Below, piece after piece: positions 9,569 to 20,629 of a stretch of 64,000 nucleotides of DNA. Every line of letters starts with the position of its first letter. Positions within the stretch are counted from its first letter, which is position 1. The translations under genes and the position numbers were made by a program. A model generated the notes under the pieces. The model was not told the DNA's origin. It was given only the letters and a program-made list of their open reading frames with translations, and searched no databases. Source of the stretch: Tuctoria greenei (Eukaryota; Streptophyta; Magnoliopsida; Poales; Poaceae); NCBI GenBank assembly GCA_036927565.1, contig JAYESD010000001.1:284033560-284097559 (forward strand), given 5' to 3'.

Positions 9569-10714
9569 TGTAGTTTCGAAGAGCATGCATAAAGCTACCA
9601 GAGGGGGGTCAATGGTAGATTAAAACTTCTCAGCGGAAGCAATGAAAAACCCCTCGGCAGAAAAACGATCCGTTAAAGAAATCATGTGTGCCACTAATCT
9701 AAAGGTGATGAATTGTAACTAAACAAGTATATATTGTGGACAATCAATTCACGAAGACGTCACAACAAGAATCACGAAAATCCATCGAGAGAAACTAATG
9801 TTACAATCGAATGATCAAACAAAGGTCAATTTGTTTTACCCAAGAAAAAAATTTCTGGAATACTGCAAAGAAACCTGTGTAGATCCAAAACCACAAATAC
9901 AATGACCGTGAAATTTTCACTGATGATAGAAAATCAAGTGGTGAAGACAACACAAAAAGAATAACATCAAGTGTATCTGTAAAACTCGATTTATGAAAAG
10001 ACTACCAAAGAATGTAGTGATGTGCAGAAACTCGACGAGAAAGACTTGACAAAAACAAGTCGGACGAACAAGGCACAAAAGTTCCTTCAAACTATGAATT
10101 AATTTTATTGATCAAAACATGTCTTGAACTCAAGCAACACCTGAACATGAATAAACAACCAATACTTCCAAGCACAAGTCCTCAACTTGACTCACGTTAG
10201 TTCTAAAACCACAACACTTTACGTGAGCACCTCACATAAGCATGGTACAAACCATAGCAAATTGATAACAACAATAACCACCAAAAACATAGTAAAGGAA
10301 TACTAAGCAAACTTTCCATAGATGTAAAACATGTTTGAAATATTTCAAAGTAAAAGCAGAACCATTGCAATCTAGCTCCGGACCTTGCCAAAACTAACCA
10401 GACCTAGAGCCAGAGCTTACCAAAGCTAGCAAGACATAGCGCTGGAACTTACCAAAGCTAGTCGGACCTAGCACCGGAGCTTACCAAAGCTAGTCAGACC
10501 TAGTGCCGGAGCCTAACAAACCTAGTCGAACCTAGCGCCAAAGCTAGTAAAAACATGTCAGACCTAGACGTCAGACCTTACGTCGGACCTTGCTGGAGCT
10601 CGAACCTAGAGTCAGACCTGAAGATAAAGGTGTTTTGGTAGTATTCAAAACTTTTATCGTCAAAGTCAATGTATTCAGCACAAGCCAATGTATTCAGCAC
10701 ATATAGGTCTCACA
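9569..10714 (-). mobile_element. C1 copy A, 3' LTR with internal deletion
   Basis: Starts (plus coordinates) TGTAGTTTCGAAGAGC and ends ...GGTCTCACA, next to the polypurine tract. Compared with its partner 17407-19152 it lacks a 568-bp block corresponding to 17953-18520. The join is at 10119/10120. The lost part includes the TATA box. Confidence 0.88.
10375..10620 (-). repeat. Short tandem repeats in C1 U3
   Basis: About seven degenerate copies of a roughly 32-bp unit with the pattern GCCGGAGCTTACCAAAGCTAGTCGGACCTA. They lie near the start of the LTR on the minus strand, i.e. in U3 ahead of the TATA box. The same array is at 18780-19030, 47220-47425 and 55460-55660. Confidence 0.75.
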
Positions 10715-11240
10715 ATCTCCCCCTTGATGAATGCATTGGCAACACCACTTAAAATCCGAACATTGGCATGAAAAGTTTTAAAGACAATTTCTTCCCCCTT
10801 TTTTAAAAATCGATAGAAATAAATTTTCCCACTATACTTATTTATCCCCCTTGCATACTTCTCCCCCTTTGATAATGTATCCAGCAAGGTACAAAAGAGA
10901 AATTTTAATTTGTTATGAGCACATTATAACATATACATATAAAACAAAGCTCATCTAAGTCATACTATCAAGTAACTTACACTATCACAAAAATGAGATA
11001 CGTAAAGTAGTGTAAGCCATGCTAGAGATCAAATGTAATTTTCAATTTAAGCAAGTCATGATCTCACAAACTTAACTATTCCAAAACCTGAAAGCATGAC
11101 ACTTGTTGCTGCATTTTATTATTTTCCAAAGCACAAGTTTAGATGATATGATATTTGCAAGAGATTATATGCGCATTTGCCTTATTCTAACCAACCAAGC
11201 CAAGCCTATGTCATTTGACAATCAAAAGCTTAAGGACATG
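10715..11240 (-). promoter_or_regulatory. Polypurine tract and 3' non-coding region of C1 copy A
   Basis: On minus, AAGGGGGAGAT immediately precedes the LTR start TGTGAGACC, so it is the plus-strand primer for this element. Further purine runs of the same kind occur in minus at about 10789, 10846 and 10862. The rest of 10730-11930, apart from a MITE, is AT-rich non-coding sequence that matches 47521-48530 of copy B. Confidence 0.75.
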
Positions 11241-11246
11241 GTTTTA

Positions 11247-11448
11247 GGCCCTGTTTGGCACAGCTGGAACTTGTTACAAAAGCAGCTTATTTGAAAAGCT
11301 GGTGGAAAACAGCTTCTGCGTATGTCCTGCTTTTAGTTCATTCTGAGAAGCAGCTGAACTAATAAGTTGTTACGGAATTTTCATGTTTGGCACACCCTCA
11401 ACTTATTTTTATGAAGATGCTGCAGCAGAAGCTGTGCCAAACAGGGCC
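11247..11448. mobile_element. Tourist-like MITE (PIF/Harbinger), 202 bp
   Basis: Perfect terminal inverted repeats GGCCCTGTTTGGCACAGC / GCTGTGCCAAACAGGGCC, flanked by the 3-bp duplication TTA (11244-11246 and 11449-11451). The homologous place in C1 copy B (about 48118-48125) has a single TTA and no insert, so both the boundaries and the empty site are visible. TTA duplications and these ends fit Tourist elements. No coding capacity. Confidence 0.92.
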
Positions 11449-11451
11449 TTA

Positions 11452-11930
11452 GTCATACGTAACTTCTTCCAAGTTCATATCTAAGTGCAATGATAAGCCA
11501 TCTCAAAAGAGGAAGTGGGATGCATGCATATTCTCTTGATCTTTTCTCAATTTATATTTGTTCATAAAACTCAACATGTGAGTTGATTACTTGATTAATT
11601 CATTATGACTAAAAGCACTTGTGATCGTGCAACAAGTTAAAAACAGCAATAAATTTTGATCATGACCAGATTAGTGTAAGTAATTATTCCAATTACTAGT
11701 CATGGCAAAAACTACAAAACGTATAACATGAGTAATGTAGTAAGAACTTTCAGCATGTAAAAGGAATCACAAAGTCATATATGTATGAAATACTATGCTC
11801 ATATTATTTTAAGTTCAGATTCGCACATAGACTTCCCAAGTTTCAAAACTCCCCCTCAATATAAGCCATGAGGATGCATAACCCCTATTTCACTATGAAT
11901 GTAACAAAAACGAGTGAAATCCAAAGGTTT
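11452..11930 (-). other. Non-coding 3' interior of C1 copy A
   Basis: AT-rich, no ORF, aligns closely with 48125-48540 of copy B. It is the untranslated segment between the pol stop and the polypurine tract. Confidence 0.7.
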
Positions 11931-12710
11931 TGAGAAAATGTCAGCCAATTATTGTTCGGCATCTACATGGTGAAGCACAATGTTTCCTTTTTCAACATTA
12001 TCACGGAGAAAGTGATACCTAATGTCAATGTGCTTAGTTCTAGAATGTTGCACGGAGTTTTTAGCAATGCAAATGGCACTACTGTTATCACAAAATAATG
12101 GAACACTATCTAGATAAACCCCATAGTCCTTAAGTGTTTGAACAATCCAAAGAATTTGTGAGCAAGCACTAGCAGCAGCTACATATTCAGATTTGGCTGT
12201 GGATTGTGCAACTGAACTTTGTTTTCTAGTGGACCAAGCAAAAAGTGAATTACCAATAAAATGACAAGCACCAGAAGTACTTTTCCTATCAATCCTACAA
12301 CCCCCAAAATCAGCATGCGAAAAAGCATTCTAAGTAACAGTTGAGGAAGAAGGAAGGAAAATGCCGAATTCTTGAGTTCCATGTAAGTACCTAGGAATCC
12401 TTTTGATGGCTTGACGATGTGAAGCACATGGGGAAGCTTGAAACCGTGCACAAAGATATACGCTGAATTGTATGCCTGGTCTTGATCCCGTGAGGTACAA
12501 AAGTGATCTGATCATGCTTCTATATTCTTTTTGATCCATGGGTTCACCATCTTCATCAAGTTCAAGTGTTGATGTTGTTCCCATTGGTGTCCGAAGAGGC
12601 TTGCTTTTGTCCATGTTTAAGCGCTTGAGAAGGTCCCTTGTATACTTCATTTGATGCACAAAGGCACCTTCCTCGGTTTGATTGATTTGCAGCCCCAAAA
12701 AGTAAGTGAG
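11931..12710 (-). pseudogene. C1 copy A RNase H and RT C-terminus
   Basis: Copia RNase H and the end of RT on minus, split over frames 12330-12698 and 12179-12451 and short pieces down to 11931. The frame 12330-12698 shows KYTRDLLKRLNMDKSKPLRT and a block ending in RSLLYLTGSRPGIQFSVYL. The RNase H core is recognisable from similarity to copy B (48821-49189, KAFSDADFGGC...). The ILWIVQTLKDYGVYL and EQ..DIFTKPL-type blocks can be traced by comparison with 48530-48830 but contain stops. Non-functional. Confidence 0.75.
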
Positions 12711-13436
12711 TTAACCCATCATACTCATGTCAAATTCTGAACTCATCATTGCTGAAAACTTGGACACAAGATCATGAGAAGCACAACCAAAGATTATATC
12801 ATCCACATACACTTGAACGAATAATGAGTCATTGCCATGTTTAAGCACACAAAGAGTTTTATCAACCTTGCCCATGGTAAACCCCTTTTCAAGTAAGAAT
12901 GTTTTTAACCTATCATACCATGCTCTAGGAGCTTGTTTTAGACCATACAGGGCTTTAGTCAATTTGAAAACATGATGAGGAAAATCTGTATTTTCAAAAC
13001 CAGGTGGTTGCTTAACATAAACCTCCTCATCTATGTAGCCATTACGAAAACACTTTTTTCATCCATTTGATATAACTTGAAACCTTTAGATGCAGCAAAA
13101 GCTAACAAAATTCTTATGGGTTCTAATCTAGCAACAAGAGCAAAAGTTTCGTCAAAATCTAGACCTTCAATTTGTGTGAAACCTTGAGCAACCAATCTAG
13201 CCTTATTCTTCATCACAATACCATTTAGTTCCAATTAAAGTGTGATCTAGAGGTGGAGGTACCGGTTTCCAAACATTCTTTCTTTCAGAATTTTCTAACG
13301 CTTCTTGCATGGCAATAATCCAAGATTCATTAGTGAGTGTGTGTGATATATCTTTGGGTTCAAAAGAAGCAACAAAAGCAGAATGAGCATGAGAATTGGG
13401 GTCAGAAAACCTGGATCTTGTAACTTGTTCATGCAA
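12711..13436 (-). pseudogene. C1 copy A reverse transcriptase
   Basis: Copia RT on minus in three pieces. 13203-13436 has the N-terminal block NESWIIAMQEALENSERKNV. 13031-13234 has RLVAQGFTQIEGLDFDETFA. 12711-12962 has KALYGLKQAPRAWYDRLK and the catalytic VYVDDIIFG. The pieces are separated by frameshifts and one stop relative to copy B, where most of this is one frame (49199-49891). The YVDD motif is intact but the enzyme cannot be made as one chain. Confidence 0.82.
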
Positions 13437-13673
13437 GCTTCCAATTATCTGTTGCGGGGGATGATTCTTGTAAATTCGTAGGGGAACAAATGTCTCATAA
13501 GCTTCTTCTTCATCAGGTTCATCGCAGATTGATGAGCGTGTGACTTATGGATGATCAGGACCAACAAAGATGGTAGTCGGAGCTTGTTCAAAGTTCGGAG
13601 CTGGACATGTGTTAGCTTCGGAACTATCAGGCAATATCACTGACTCTTCTTCTTCTTCGAAAATACCCTCCCC

Positions 13674-14813
13674 CTAAGGATATGGATCCGGACCTGCAAT
13701 GTTTGAGCTAGTACCTGGGCTAGCTTCATCAAAAGACACCTCACAAGTCTCCACAATTTTGTTAGTGTCAAGTAAAAGCACACGGTAGCCTCTAATATGA
13801 GATGGATAACCAAGAAACATGCCATCAATGGATCTAGGTTCAAATTTATCAAGATTACCATGTTTCTTAACAAAGCATTTGCAACCAAAGACCCAAAAGT
13901 GTCTAACACTAGGCCTATGTCCAAATCGGAGCTTATATGGTGTTTTACCTAGCTTAGCACGCAAGAAAACACGATTTGAGACATAACAAGCGGTTGCAAT
14001 CGCATCAGCCCAAAATTTTCTAGGAGTTTGATATTCATCAAGCATAGTCCTAGCCGTCTCAACTAAGGTTCCGTTCTTTCTTTCTACAACACCGTTTTGT
14101 TGAGGTACATATGGTGGAGAAAACTGATGATCTATTCCATTTTCAGCACAAAAGTGATCAGAATATTGATTTTTAAATTCGGTTCCATTATCACTTCTAA
14201 TTGCTTTTAAAGATCTTGGATGATCAATTGATAATCTAAGAAATAAAGTTCTAAAGTGACTAAAAGCTTCATTCTTAGATGCCATAAAGTAAACCCAATA
14301 GTACCTAGAATAATCATCAACAATCACAGGAACATACCATTTACCTTCGAAGGATTGAACATGTGATGGTCCTATGGTGTCAAGGTGCAAAAGTTGATCT
14401 GATTCAGTTTTCATGATCACTGTGAGAGGATTATGTGAACTTGCAACCATCTTAGCATGCCTACAAGAAGAGCACACAATTTCTTTGTCCTCTTTAAGCT
14501 TAGGAAGCCCACGTATGCGATCAAGAGCACTAACACGCGTTAGATGATCAAAGCCTATGTGACCAAGTCTACGATGCAAAAAATATAAGTCCTTTGAATC
14601 ACTAGCAACTAGACACCTATGCTTAGAAGAAGACATATCAAAATCAGCTTTAAAAACTCTTCCACACTGAGACATGTTAAAAATAAGCTCACTATTTGAA
14701 TTTACAACTTTGCAACAATTTTTAGTGAAAATAATTTCCAGATTTTTGTCTAGTAGTTGTGATACAGAAAGCAAGTTGTATTTCAATTTTGTAACAAGTG
14801 CCACATTATTCAA
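13674..14813 (-). pseudogene. C1 copy A integrase (long intact frame)
   Basis: Open frame of 379 codons on minus, the best-kept coding piece of this copy. It starts in the protease-to-integrase linker and then has the zinc-binding block HRRLGHIGFDHL...CSSCRHAKM. The rve core carries D (HLDTIGPSHV), D (RSDNGTEFKNQ) and E (GVVERKNGTL), the full DDE triad, followed by the C-terminal FGCKCFVKKHGNLDKFEPRS block. Integrase joins element DNA to the host chromosome in the nucleus. In the element it would be part of a gag-pol polyprotein, and gag and RT are broken, so this is a relic. Confidence 0.85.
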
Positions 14814-15043
14814 AGTGTAGTGATCATTTACTCTAACCTAACCTTAGCAATTATAGGAGTTGAAGAATTATTGACAAAAGTAACATTCTCTACACGTGAC
14901 ACAAAAAGAGAGAGGGGAGAACCATTCTTTGTTGCCGGTCATGTGGCGTGAGCAACTTGAATACACAATCCAAATGTTCTCCTTCCTCAAGCGTGTAACC
15001 TACATAGAAGAACAAAACATCGATGACTCAATATTGGGGTAGT
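14814..15043 (-). pseudogene. C1 copy A protease remnant
   Basis: The region corresponds to 51326-51697 of copy B, which has the retropepsin-like LDSGCSRHMTG motif. Here the matching sequence (about 14990-14830) is recognisable, with FVSRVENVTFVNNSSTPIIA readable. The catalytic block itself is interrupted by frameshifts and stops. Confidence 0.6.
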
Positions 15044-17340
15044 CTAAAGGTATTTAGGAATCCAGTACAGAGTCACACAATGTGTAGCAGGAAAAACATG
15101 TGAAAGCTGAGATAAAGCAGCAGGCTTATGAGTCAAAGTTTGAGATTTTTTGTTCTTAACTACTGACCTATAAGGTGTTACTTGTGTAGCACAAGAATCA
15201 GTAGCTCCGGAGGCAAAAACAAAAGGTCCAGAGGTAACAACAGAAGGTCCAGAGGCAAAAACTGAAGCTCTGGAGGTAAACTCTGAATGTTTTTGACTCA
15301 TAACAACAGGTTGCATGTTCCTGACATTTGGTTTAGTATGTGCAACAAATTGTGCATGAGAGTTAAAAGATCTAGCTTGTGTTCTTTCCTTTTTATGTTG
15401 TTTAGCTAGTCTATAACAAAAATCTAAGACGTGATCATCTCTACCACAATAGGTATAATGAAATTTAACTTTGTTTTCATGTCTAGATGAGCATGCAGTA
15501 TGTTTATTTGAACCCGAACATGACAACACTCCTGCAGATTTAAAGACCACCTCTTTTGATTAGGAACTGTTTTAATCAAACCACTTCCTAATGACATTAC
15601 AATTTTAGGTGGATGCGTTTTAGAGTAAGCATGGGAATCAAAACCTAAACCAATTTTATCATTGCAAGGTTTAAAAGAATTTAACAGCAAGTTTAGATTC
15701 TTGTTCTCATTGTAAAACCGCTATAGTATCTTATTTTTATTGTCAAGTTCTTTAGATAAAACTAGGTAGTTTTGACATAAAGCTTTTCCTTTTAGTTTGC
15801 AATTGGGACAATATTTAACTTCATGAGAACGTAAAGCATTGTTCAGAATGGAGATTTCATTCATTGCATCTTTTAGTTTCTTGTCAAGATTGTCACATGC
15901 AGAACAATGCACATCATTTGTAGAACAAGAAGCATCTTTTATGTTTTTAACATTAAAATCAGACAGCTTTTGTTCTTTTTTATTTCTTCATTAAGTCTAT
16001 CTAGAGTGGAGGAGTTTGCACTTCTTAATGTGGACAATTGTTCATAGATTAAGTCACATGAGGGACATGCATCATCACTAGAAGTCAAAGTTTTTAAACG
16101 GGTTATTTTAGACTCTAGTGATTCAATTTTAGCAGCATTATCCCTAAGCTTTTTGTCCTTTTTCTTGACAATAATAGTTGCACGAGAAATTGCATCACAC
16201 ATTTCATTACAGGTAGAACATACCTCATCATCATCACTGTTGTGTTCTGCATCCTCCTGACTTGATCTTGATCTTGTTTTGCCCGCCATGAAGCATAAGT
16301 TGGCTAGATCGTCATCATCAACATCACTTTTAATGTCTACATCACTTGAACTGAGCTCTTGAAGTGCGGTGATGAATTTGTTTATCATCTTGCATCCTAT
16401 GGAACTCTTCTTTTTCTTGTTGAAGTTTCCAGAAGTGGTCTTGACCTTGTTCTGCTTCTTTCACGGGTAGTAGGACCTGCAAGGTTAGGGCATTCTGTAC
16501 AAAAGTGTCTTGTCTTACTGCATTCAAAGCACCGTTGAGGTCCAGAGCTTCCTCTCCTTCTAGTTCTCACATTTTGCAATGCTTTTGAGAACTGAGTAGA
16601 GATGAGTGCTAGATCCTCTTATGTAAATTCTTCAATCTATTCCTAGGGTTAGTGAAGATAGCAAAACAAGAGTATTGCAAGATGATGATTGGCTGGAGCT
16701 AGGCATATCACGTTGTGAAACGAACACAATAGACTTATTTGGATTCTTTCGTGATAAAATGTCAATTTCATGAATTTTTAGCTTGGAGTAAAGCACATCA
16801 AAAGTAAGAGTACTCATGACAGTTGATTCACGAATGGATGTTACTTTCATCTCCCATATTGTCATTTCTAATGCACTAATGAGTTGCCTAGCATTCTCAG
16901 CATCAGAAAAGTTTACATTGACCGTAGATTACTGATAATTTTATTAAATCGGGCAAAGAGTTGATTGATGGACTCACCAGGTTGCATCTCAAAGCGCGTG
17001 TACTCCTTTTTGAACATATCTTGTTTTACCTCCTTGATTGTGTTGGAGCCTTCGTAATAATCACAAAGAGCCCTCCAAATATCGTACGCCGATCGGAAGT
17101 GTGCGACACGATCAAAGTCACTTTGAGTGAGTCCCTGAATGATCAAGTTGCGGGCTTTGTTGTTGTTGTCAACGTCCCGTAAATTCGTAGCCGTAACATG
17201 ATCGTTTGGTGGCACTTCATAAGGTTTGTATACCTTTTCCCATATCACGAAGCCTTACGCCTGGATGAAATCTTCCATTCGTGCTTTCCAAACCTAAAAA
17301 TCAATACCACTAAAAACACAAGGTTTTGCGGAGCATTTCT
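15044..17340 (-). pseudogene. C1 copy A gag, fragmented
   Basis: Gag in pieces on minus: 16913-17248 (UBN2-type capsid region, IIQGLTQSDFDRVAHF, QPGESINQLFARFNKII), 16632-16865, a zinc knuckle CFECSKTRHFC.ECP at about 16540-16500, the coiled coil 15939-16388 (heptad-like AKIESLESKI), 15721-15912, 15424-15690, and a second knuckle CGRDDHVLDFCYR at about 15450. Compared with copy B, two stops replace glutamine codons: TAG at 17294-17296 and TAA at 17255-17257. Copy B reads CAG and CAA there. Gag would form particles and package RNA. Confidence 0.8.
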
Positions 17341-17392
17341 CCATGAGGATTAGTCAAAAACACATGCAAATCACAAATATTAGAGCACTGTG

Positions 17393-17404
17393 GCTCTGAT
17401 ACCA
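17393..17404 (-). promoter_or_regulatory. Primer-binding site (tRNA-iMet type), C1 copy A
   Basis: TGGTATCAGAGC on minus, two bases after the LTR end at 17407. This is the standard complement to the 3' end of plant initiator tRNA-Met. Confidence 0.9.
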
Positions 17405-17406
17405 AT

Positions 17407-19152
17407 TGTAGGATCGAAGAGCACGTGTAAAGCTACCAGGGGGTGAATGGTAGATTACAACTTTTCACTGGAAGCAACGAAAAACCCCTCGACAGAAAAA
17501 CAATCTGTTAAAGAAATCGTGTGCGTGACTAATCTAAAAGTGATGAATTGTAACTAAACAAGTATAGATTGTGAAGAATAAAGTCACAAAGACGTCACAA
17601 CAAGAATCACGAAAATCCGTCGAGAGAAACTCAAGTTACGATCGAATGATCAAACAAAGATCAATCTGTTTTACCCAAGAAAAATAGTTCTGGAATACTG
17701 CAAAGAAACCCGTGTAGGTCCAAAAAACACAAATCCAATGACTGTGAAATTTTCAAAGATGATATAAAATCAAGTTGTGAAGACAACACAAAAATAATAA
17801 AATCAATCGGATCTGTAAAACTCGAGTTATGATAAAACCATTAAAGAAAGGTAGTGCTATGCAGAAACTCGACGAGAAAGACTTGATGAAAACAAGTCGG
17901 ACGAACAAGGCACAAAAGTTCCTTCAAACTATGAATTTTATTGATCAAAACACAAGAGGAACAGCCCCAAATTCGTGCACCACGAGATTTGGCCTCCCTT
18001 GCTTATATAACCAGCCCTTAGGCCAACCCAAACCTAACTAGGACTCTAATCCTACTCAATTCACGAATCAAAACTTTCCATAACTGCTCAAGACTCTTCT
18101 ATACACAGATAGAAGCGATAAGACTTCCAAACACCTTAGGACGTATCCAACATTCCTAAAACAACTCAAATTCATGACCCACATGAAATTCTATCATAAC
18201 CAACTCAAAACTTTCCATATTTTAGTCAAACACGACTCAGCCGCAGCCTGAGTCCATAACCTAGTCGGTTGGACCTTTCCGACCAATTTTTTACGTCCAC
18301 ATCTCTTCATCACAGCTTGGAACCATGTATCCACGTCCATGCACTCCTTGCACACGTGCAAACATCTTCCAATGACATCCACGATACCTTTATATGCATT
18401 GTTCTTGATTCAAATATGTTGCGCAACCTCTCGATCAACTCAACCACAATTCCTCCCAATCTTCTTTATTGAACCTCATCTTCTCCCTAAGACTAGTTCA
18501 ATGGATCCCATCACCAGCAGTGTCTTGAACTCAGGAAACACCTGCACATGAATAAACAACTAATACTTCCGAGCACAAGTCCTCAACTTGACTCACGTTA
18601 GTTTCGAAACCACAACACCTTACGTGAGCACCTCACATAAGCATGTTACAAACCATGGCAAATTGATAACAGCAATAACCACCGAAACACACCAAAAACC
18701 TTAGTAAAATAATACTAAGCAAACTTTCCATAGATGTAAAATAAGTTCGAAATATTTTAAAGTCAAAGTAGAACCATTGCAATCTAGCTCCAGACCTTGC
18801 CAAAACTAACCGTACCTAGAGCCGGAGCTTATCAAAGCTAGCAAGACCTAGCGCCGGAACTTACCAAAGCTAGTCGGACCTAGCACCAGAGCTTACCAAA
18901 GCTAGTCGGACCTAGTGCCGGAGCTTAACAAATCTAGTCAAACCTAGCGCCGGAGCTAGTAAAAACATGTCGGACCTAGACAAAGAAGTCGGACCTAGCC
19001 AAAACAAGTTGGACCTTACGTCAGACCTTGCTGGAGCTCGGACCTAGAGTCATACCTGCAGATAAAGGTGTTTTGGTAGTATTCAAAACTTTTATCGTCA
19101 AAGCAATTGTATTCAGCACAAGCCAATGTATTCAGCACACATAGGTCTCGCA
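17407..19152 (-). mobile_element. C1 copy A, 5' LTR (full length)
   Basis: 1746 bp, TGTAGGATCG... to ...GGTCTCGCA in plus orientation. It holds the TATA box (TTATATA on minus, 18004-18010), the U3 repeats at 18780-19030 and the G-rich run near the terminus (about 17440). It keeps the 568-bp block missing from the 3' LTR. Its right edge lies against the gene-capture region. Confidence 0.9.
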
Positions 19153-19184
19153 CGCTAAAATTAAGTTCTTCGCAGTCCTCGTGC

Positions 19185-19275
19185 CGCGCGTCTCTCTTTG
19201 TCAACAATGGAAGACGCGCTTTCATATCTCGCTCGTCTCGCTTCAGTTTCGCGCGTCTCACTTTTATGTCTTGCG
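19185..19275. repeat. CGTCTC-rich repeat cluster, left
   Basis: Repeated GCGCGTCTC/CTCGTCTCGC/TTGCGTCTC motifs, about six in 90 bp. Same motif family as the clusters at 20630-20905 (as GAGACG) and 22155-22650. Confidence 0.6.
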
Positions 19276-19474
19276 TCTCTTCGCCATCGACCATTAAGTT
19301 TTCCGCAACCCCTCCTCCTCGAGCCGCGCTACTCCTTTACTGATCGACCAACTCCAGTATGACCGCCGCCTTTGTTTGACTAACTCCAGTGCGATCGCTG
19401 CCTCTGTTTGCCCTCGTTGTCGTCGTTGTCGCTGTCCTCATTATCGTCACTGTTCATGGTTTGGTTTATATCGA

Positions 19475-20335
19475 TTTGGCGCGTAATCGACTGAAGGAGG
19501 AGCACTTGGCATGGCACAAGAACCATCCCCATGTATGTATATATGGCACACCGGTTGCATGGTTGTATGTAGCTCTGCAATGGACTAATGAACTTAACTG
19601 TAGTTTTTTTTGTCTTGTTTGTTTTTGGTATTTGCAATTTCATGTCTCGCCGCCATTTGCGTCACTTGTTTGTCAAATTTCTCTACGTAGGGTTTCTCTA
19701 CAAACATTGAGTCAGGAGATTTATTGATGTGGCAATGCATCGTCCCCAATAAAAAAAGGGTAAGTCATGAAGAACAAGCACAATCATATCCAGTAAAACA
19801 TCATCACCTTATTAATGAATTTCCTTTGTAGACTGATTGGGAAGGTAGTTACTACCCCCTGACAATCTCCTTCTTGAAGGATTATCTGTTGGTGCCTCCA
19901 AGATGCGCCTTTCTACGTGGTTTCTTCCACCCGAATGTCTATCGCTCAGGAGCACTCTACCTTGGGGTTCTTGATAAAGAGACTATAAGATAGACTTATT
20001 TTGCTCAAGTAATTAGTAACTGTTGCCGAACTTATTAGAACATGTTTCTTATGTTGCTTAAATTGAAATTTCGTAGGGGTGGTGGTCTGGTTTTACAATT
20101 AAAACTATACTACTTGAAGTTTAGCATTTGCTTCATCAGCCAAATGCGCCCGATGTTGGAAATGATTGCTATAATCTACTTATCAAGGTTAGTAACTTTG
20201 TGTAAGTGACCAACGTAGGTTATATATCATTCCTCATTCGACATTTGTTAATTTAAAGAATGACAATATCTTCAGGATCCTGGGGAATATAAGAGACGTG
20301 TTCAGGAGCAAGCTGGACGGTACAGTTTAGATTGA
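19475..20335 (+). pseudogene. SUMO-conjugating E2 (SCE1/UBC9-like) fragment with introns
   Basis: Five exon-like pieces on plus line up in order with the plant SUMO E2. About 19475-19535 encodes LARNRLKEEHLAWHKNHPH, followed by a GTATGT donor. 19722-19757 encodes LLMWQCIVPNKKR. 19832-19982 encodes TDWEGSYYPLT...GFFHPNVYRSG after a TTTGTAG acceptor. 20077-20187 encodes GWWSGFTIKTILLEV, a TAG, then HLLHQPNAPD. 20276-20335 encodes DPGEYKRRVQEQAGRYSLD and a TGA stop. The enzyme normally carries SUMO on a cysteine shortly after HPNVYPSG. Here that position is Tyr (ALYLGVL), and the loop after NHPH is missing. With the in-frame stop it cannot be a normal E2. Exon order and intron edges show it came from genomic DNA, not from a cDNA. 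Confidence 0.8.
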
Positions 20336-20629
20336 TTGATAGGAGCTTCATAGGAATAAGTTTAGAAATGCATAGTTTAGAGAGCATGCAATGTGTATGA
20401 ATTATGAAATTAATTGAGTTGCAAATTATCTCTGAATGCAATGTCTTTGTCTTTGTTTATTCTTGAATTCCAATTATATCCCTGAATTGTAATGTCATTG
20501 CAGTTGTTTATCCCTGAATTGCAATGTCATTCCCTTTGTTTATCCCTACAACAGACACTCACGATGTTAACTCTGTGCGCAAGTGGCAATGGACGCTCAC
20601 GATATCGTGCGAGTGGCAAAAGAGAGATG
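20336..20629. other. Spacer, no gene seen
   Basis: AT-rich. About three degenerate copies of TTTATTCCTGAATTGCAATGTCATT lie at 20455-20545 (unit about 35-40 bp). No coding sequence recognised. Confidence 0.5.

Larger units (their letters stand above)
9569..19152 (-). mobile_element. C1 copia element, decayed (SIRE/Maximus-like), copy A
   Basis: Minus-strand element: 5' LTR 17407-19152, primer-binding site 17393-17404, gag, protease, integrase, RT, RNase H, polypurine tract at 10715, 3' LTR 9569-10714. Gene order (integrase before RT) is Ty1/copia. The long gag with a coiled coil and two zinc knuckles suggests the SIRE/Maximus group. It is the same family as 45827-55755 but older, with many stops and frameshifts. 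Flanks (TGATG left, CGCTA right) do not match, so no target-site duplication is seen. Confidence 0.9.
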
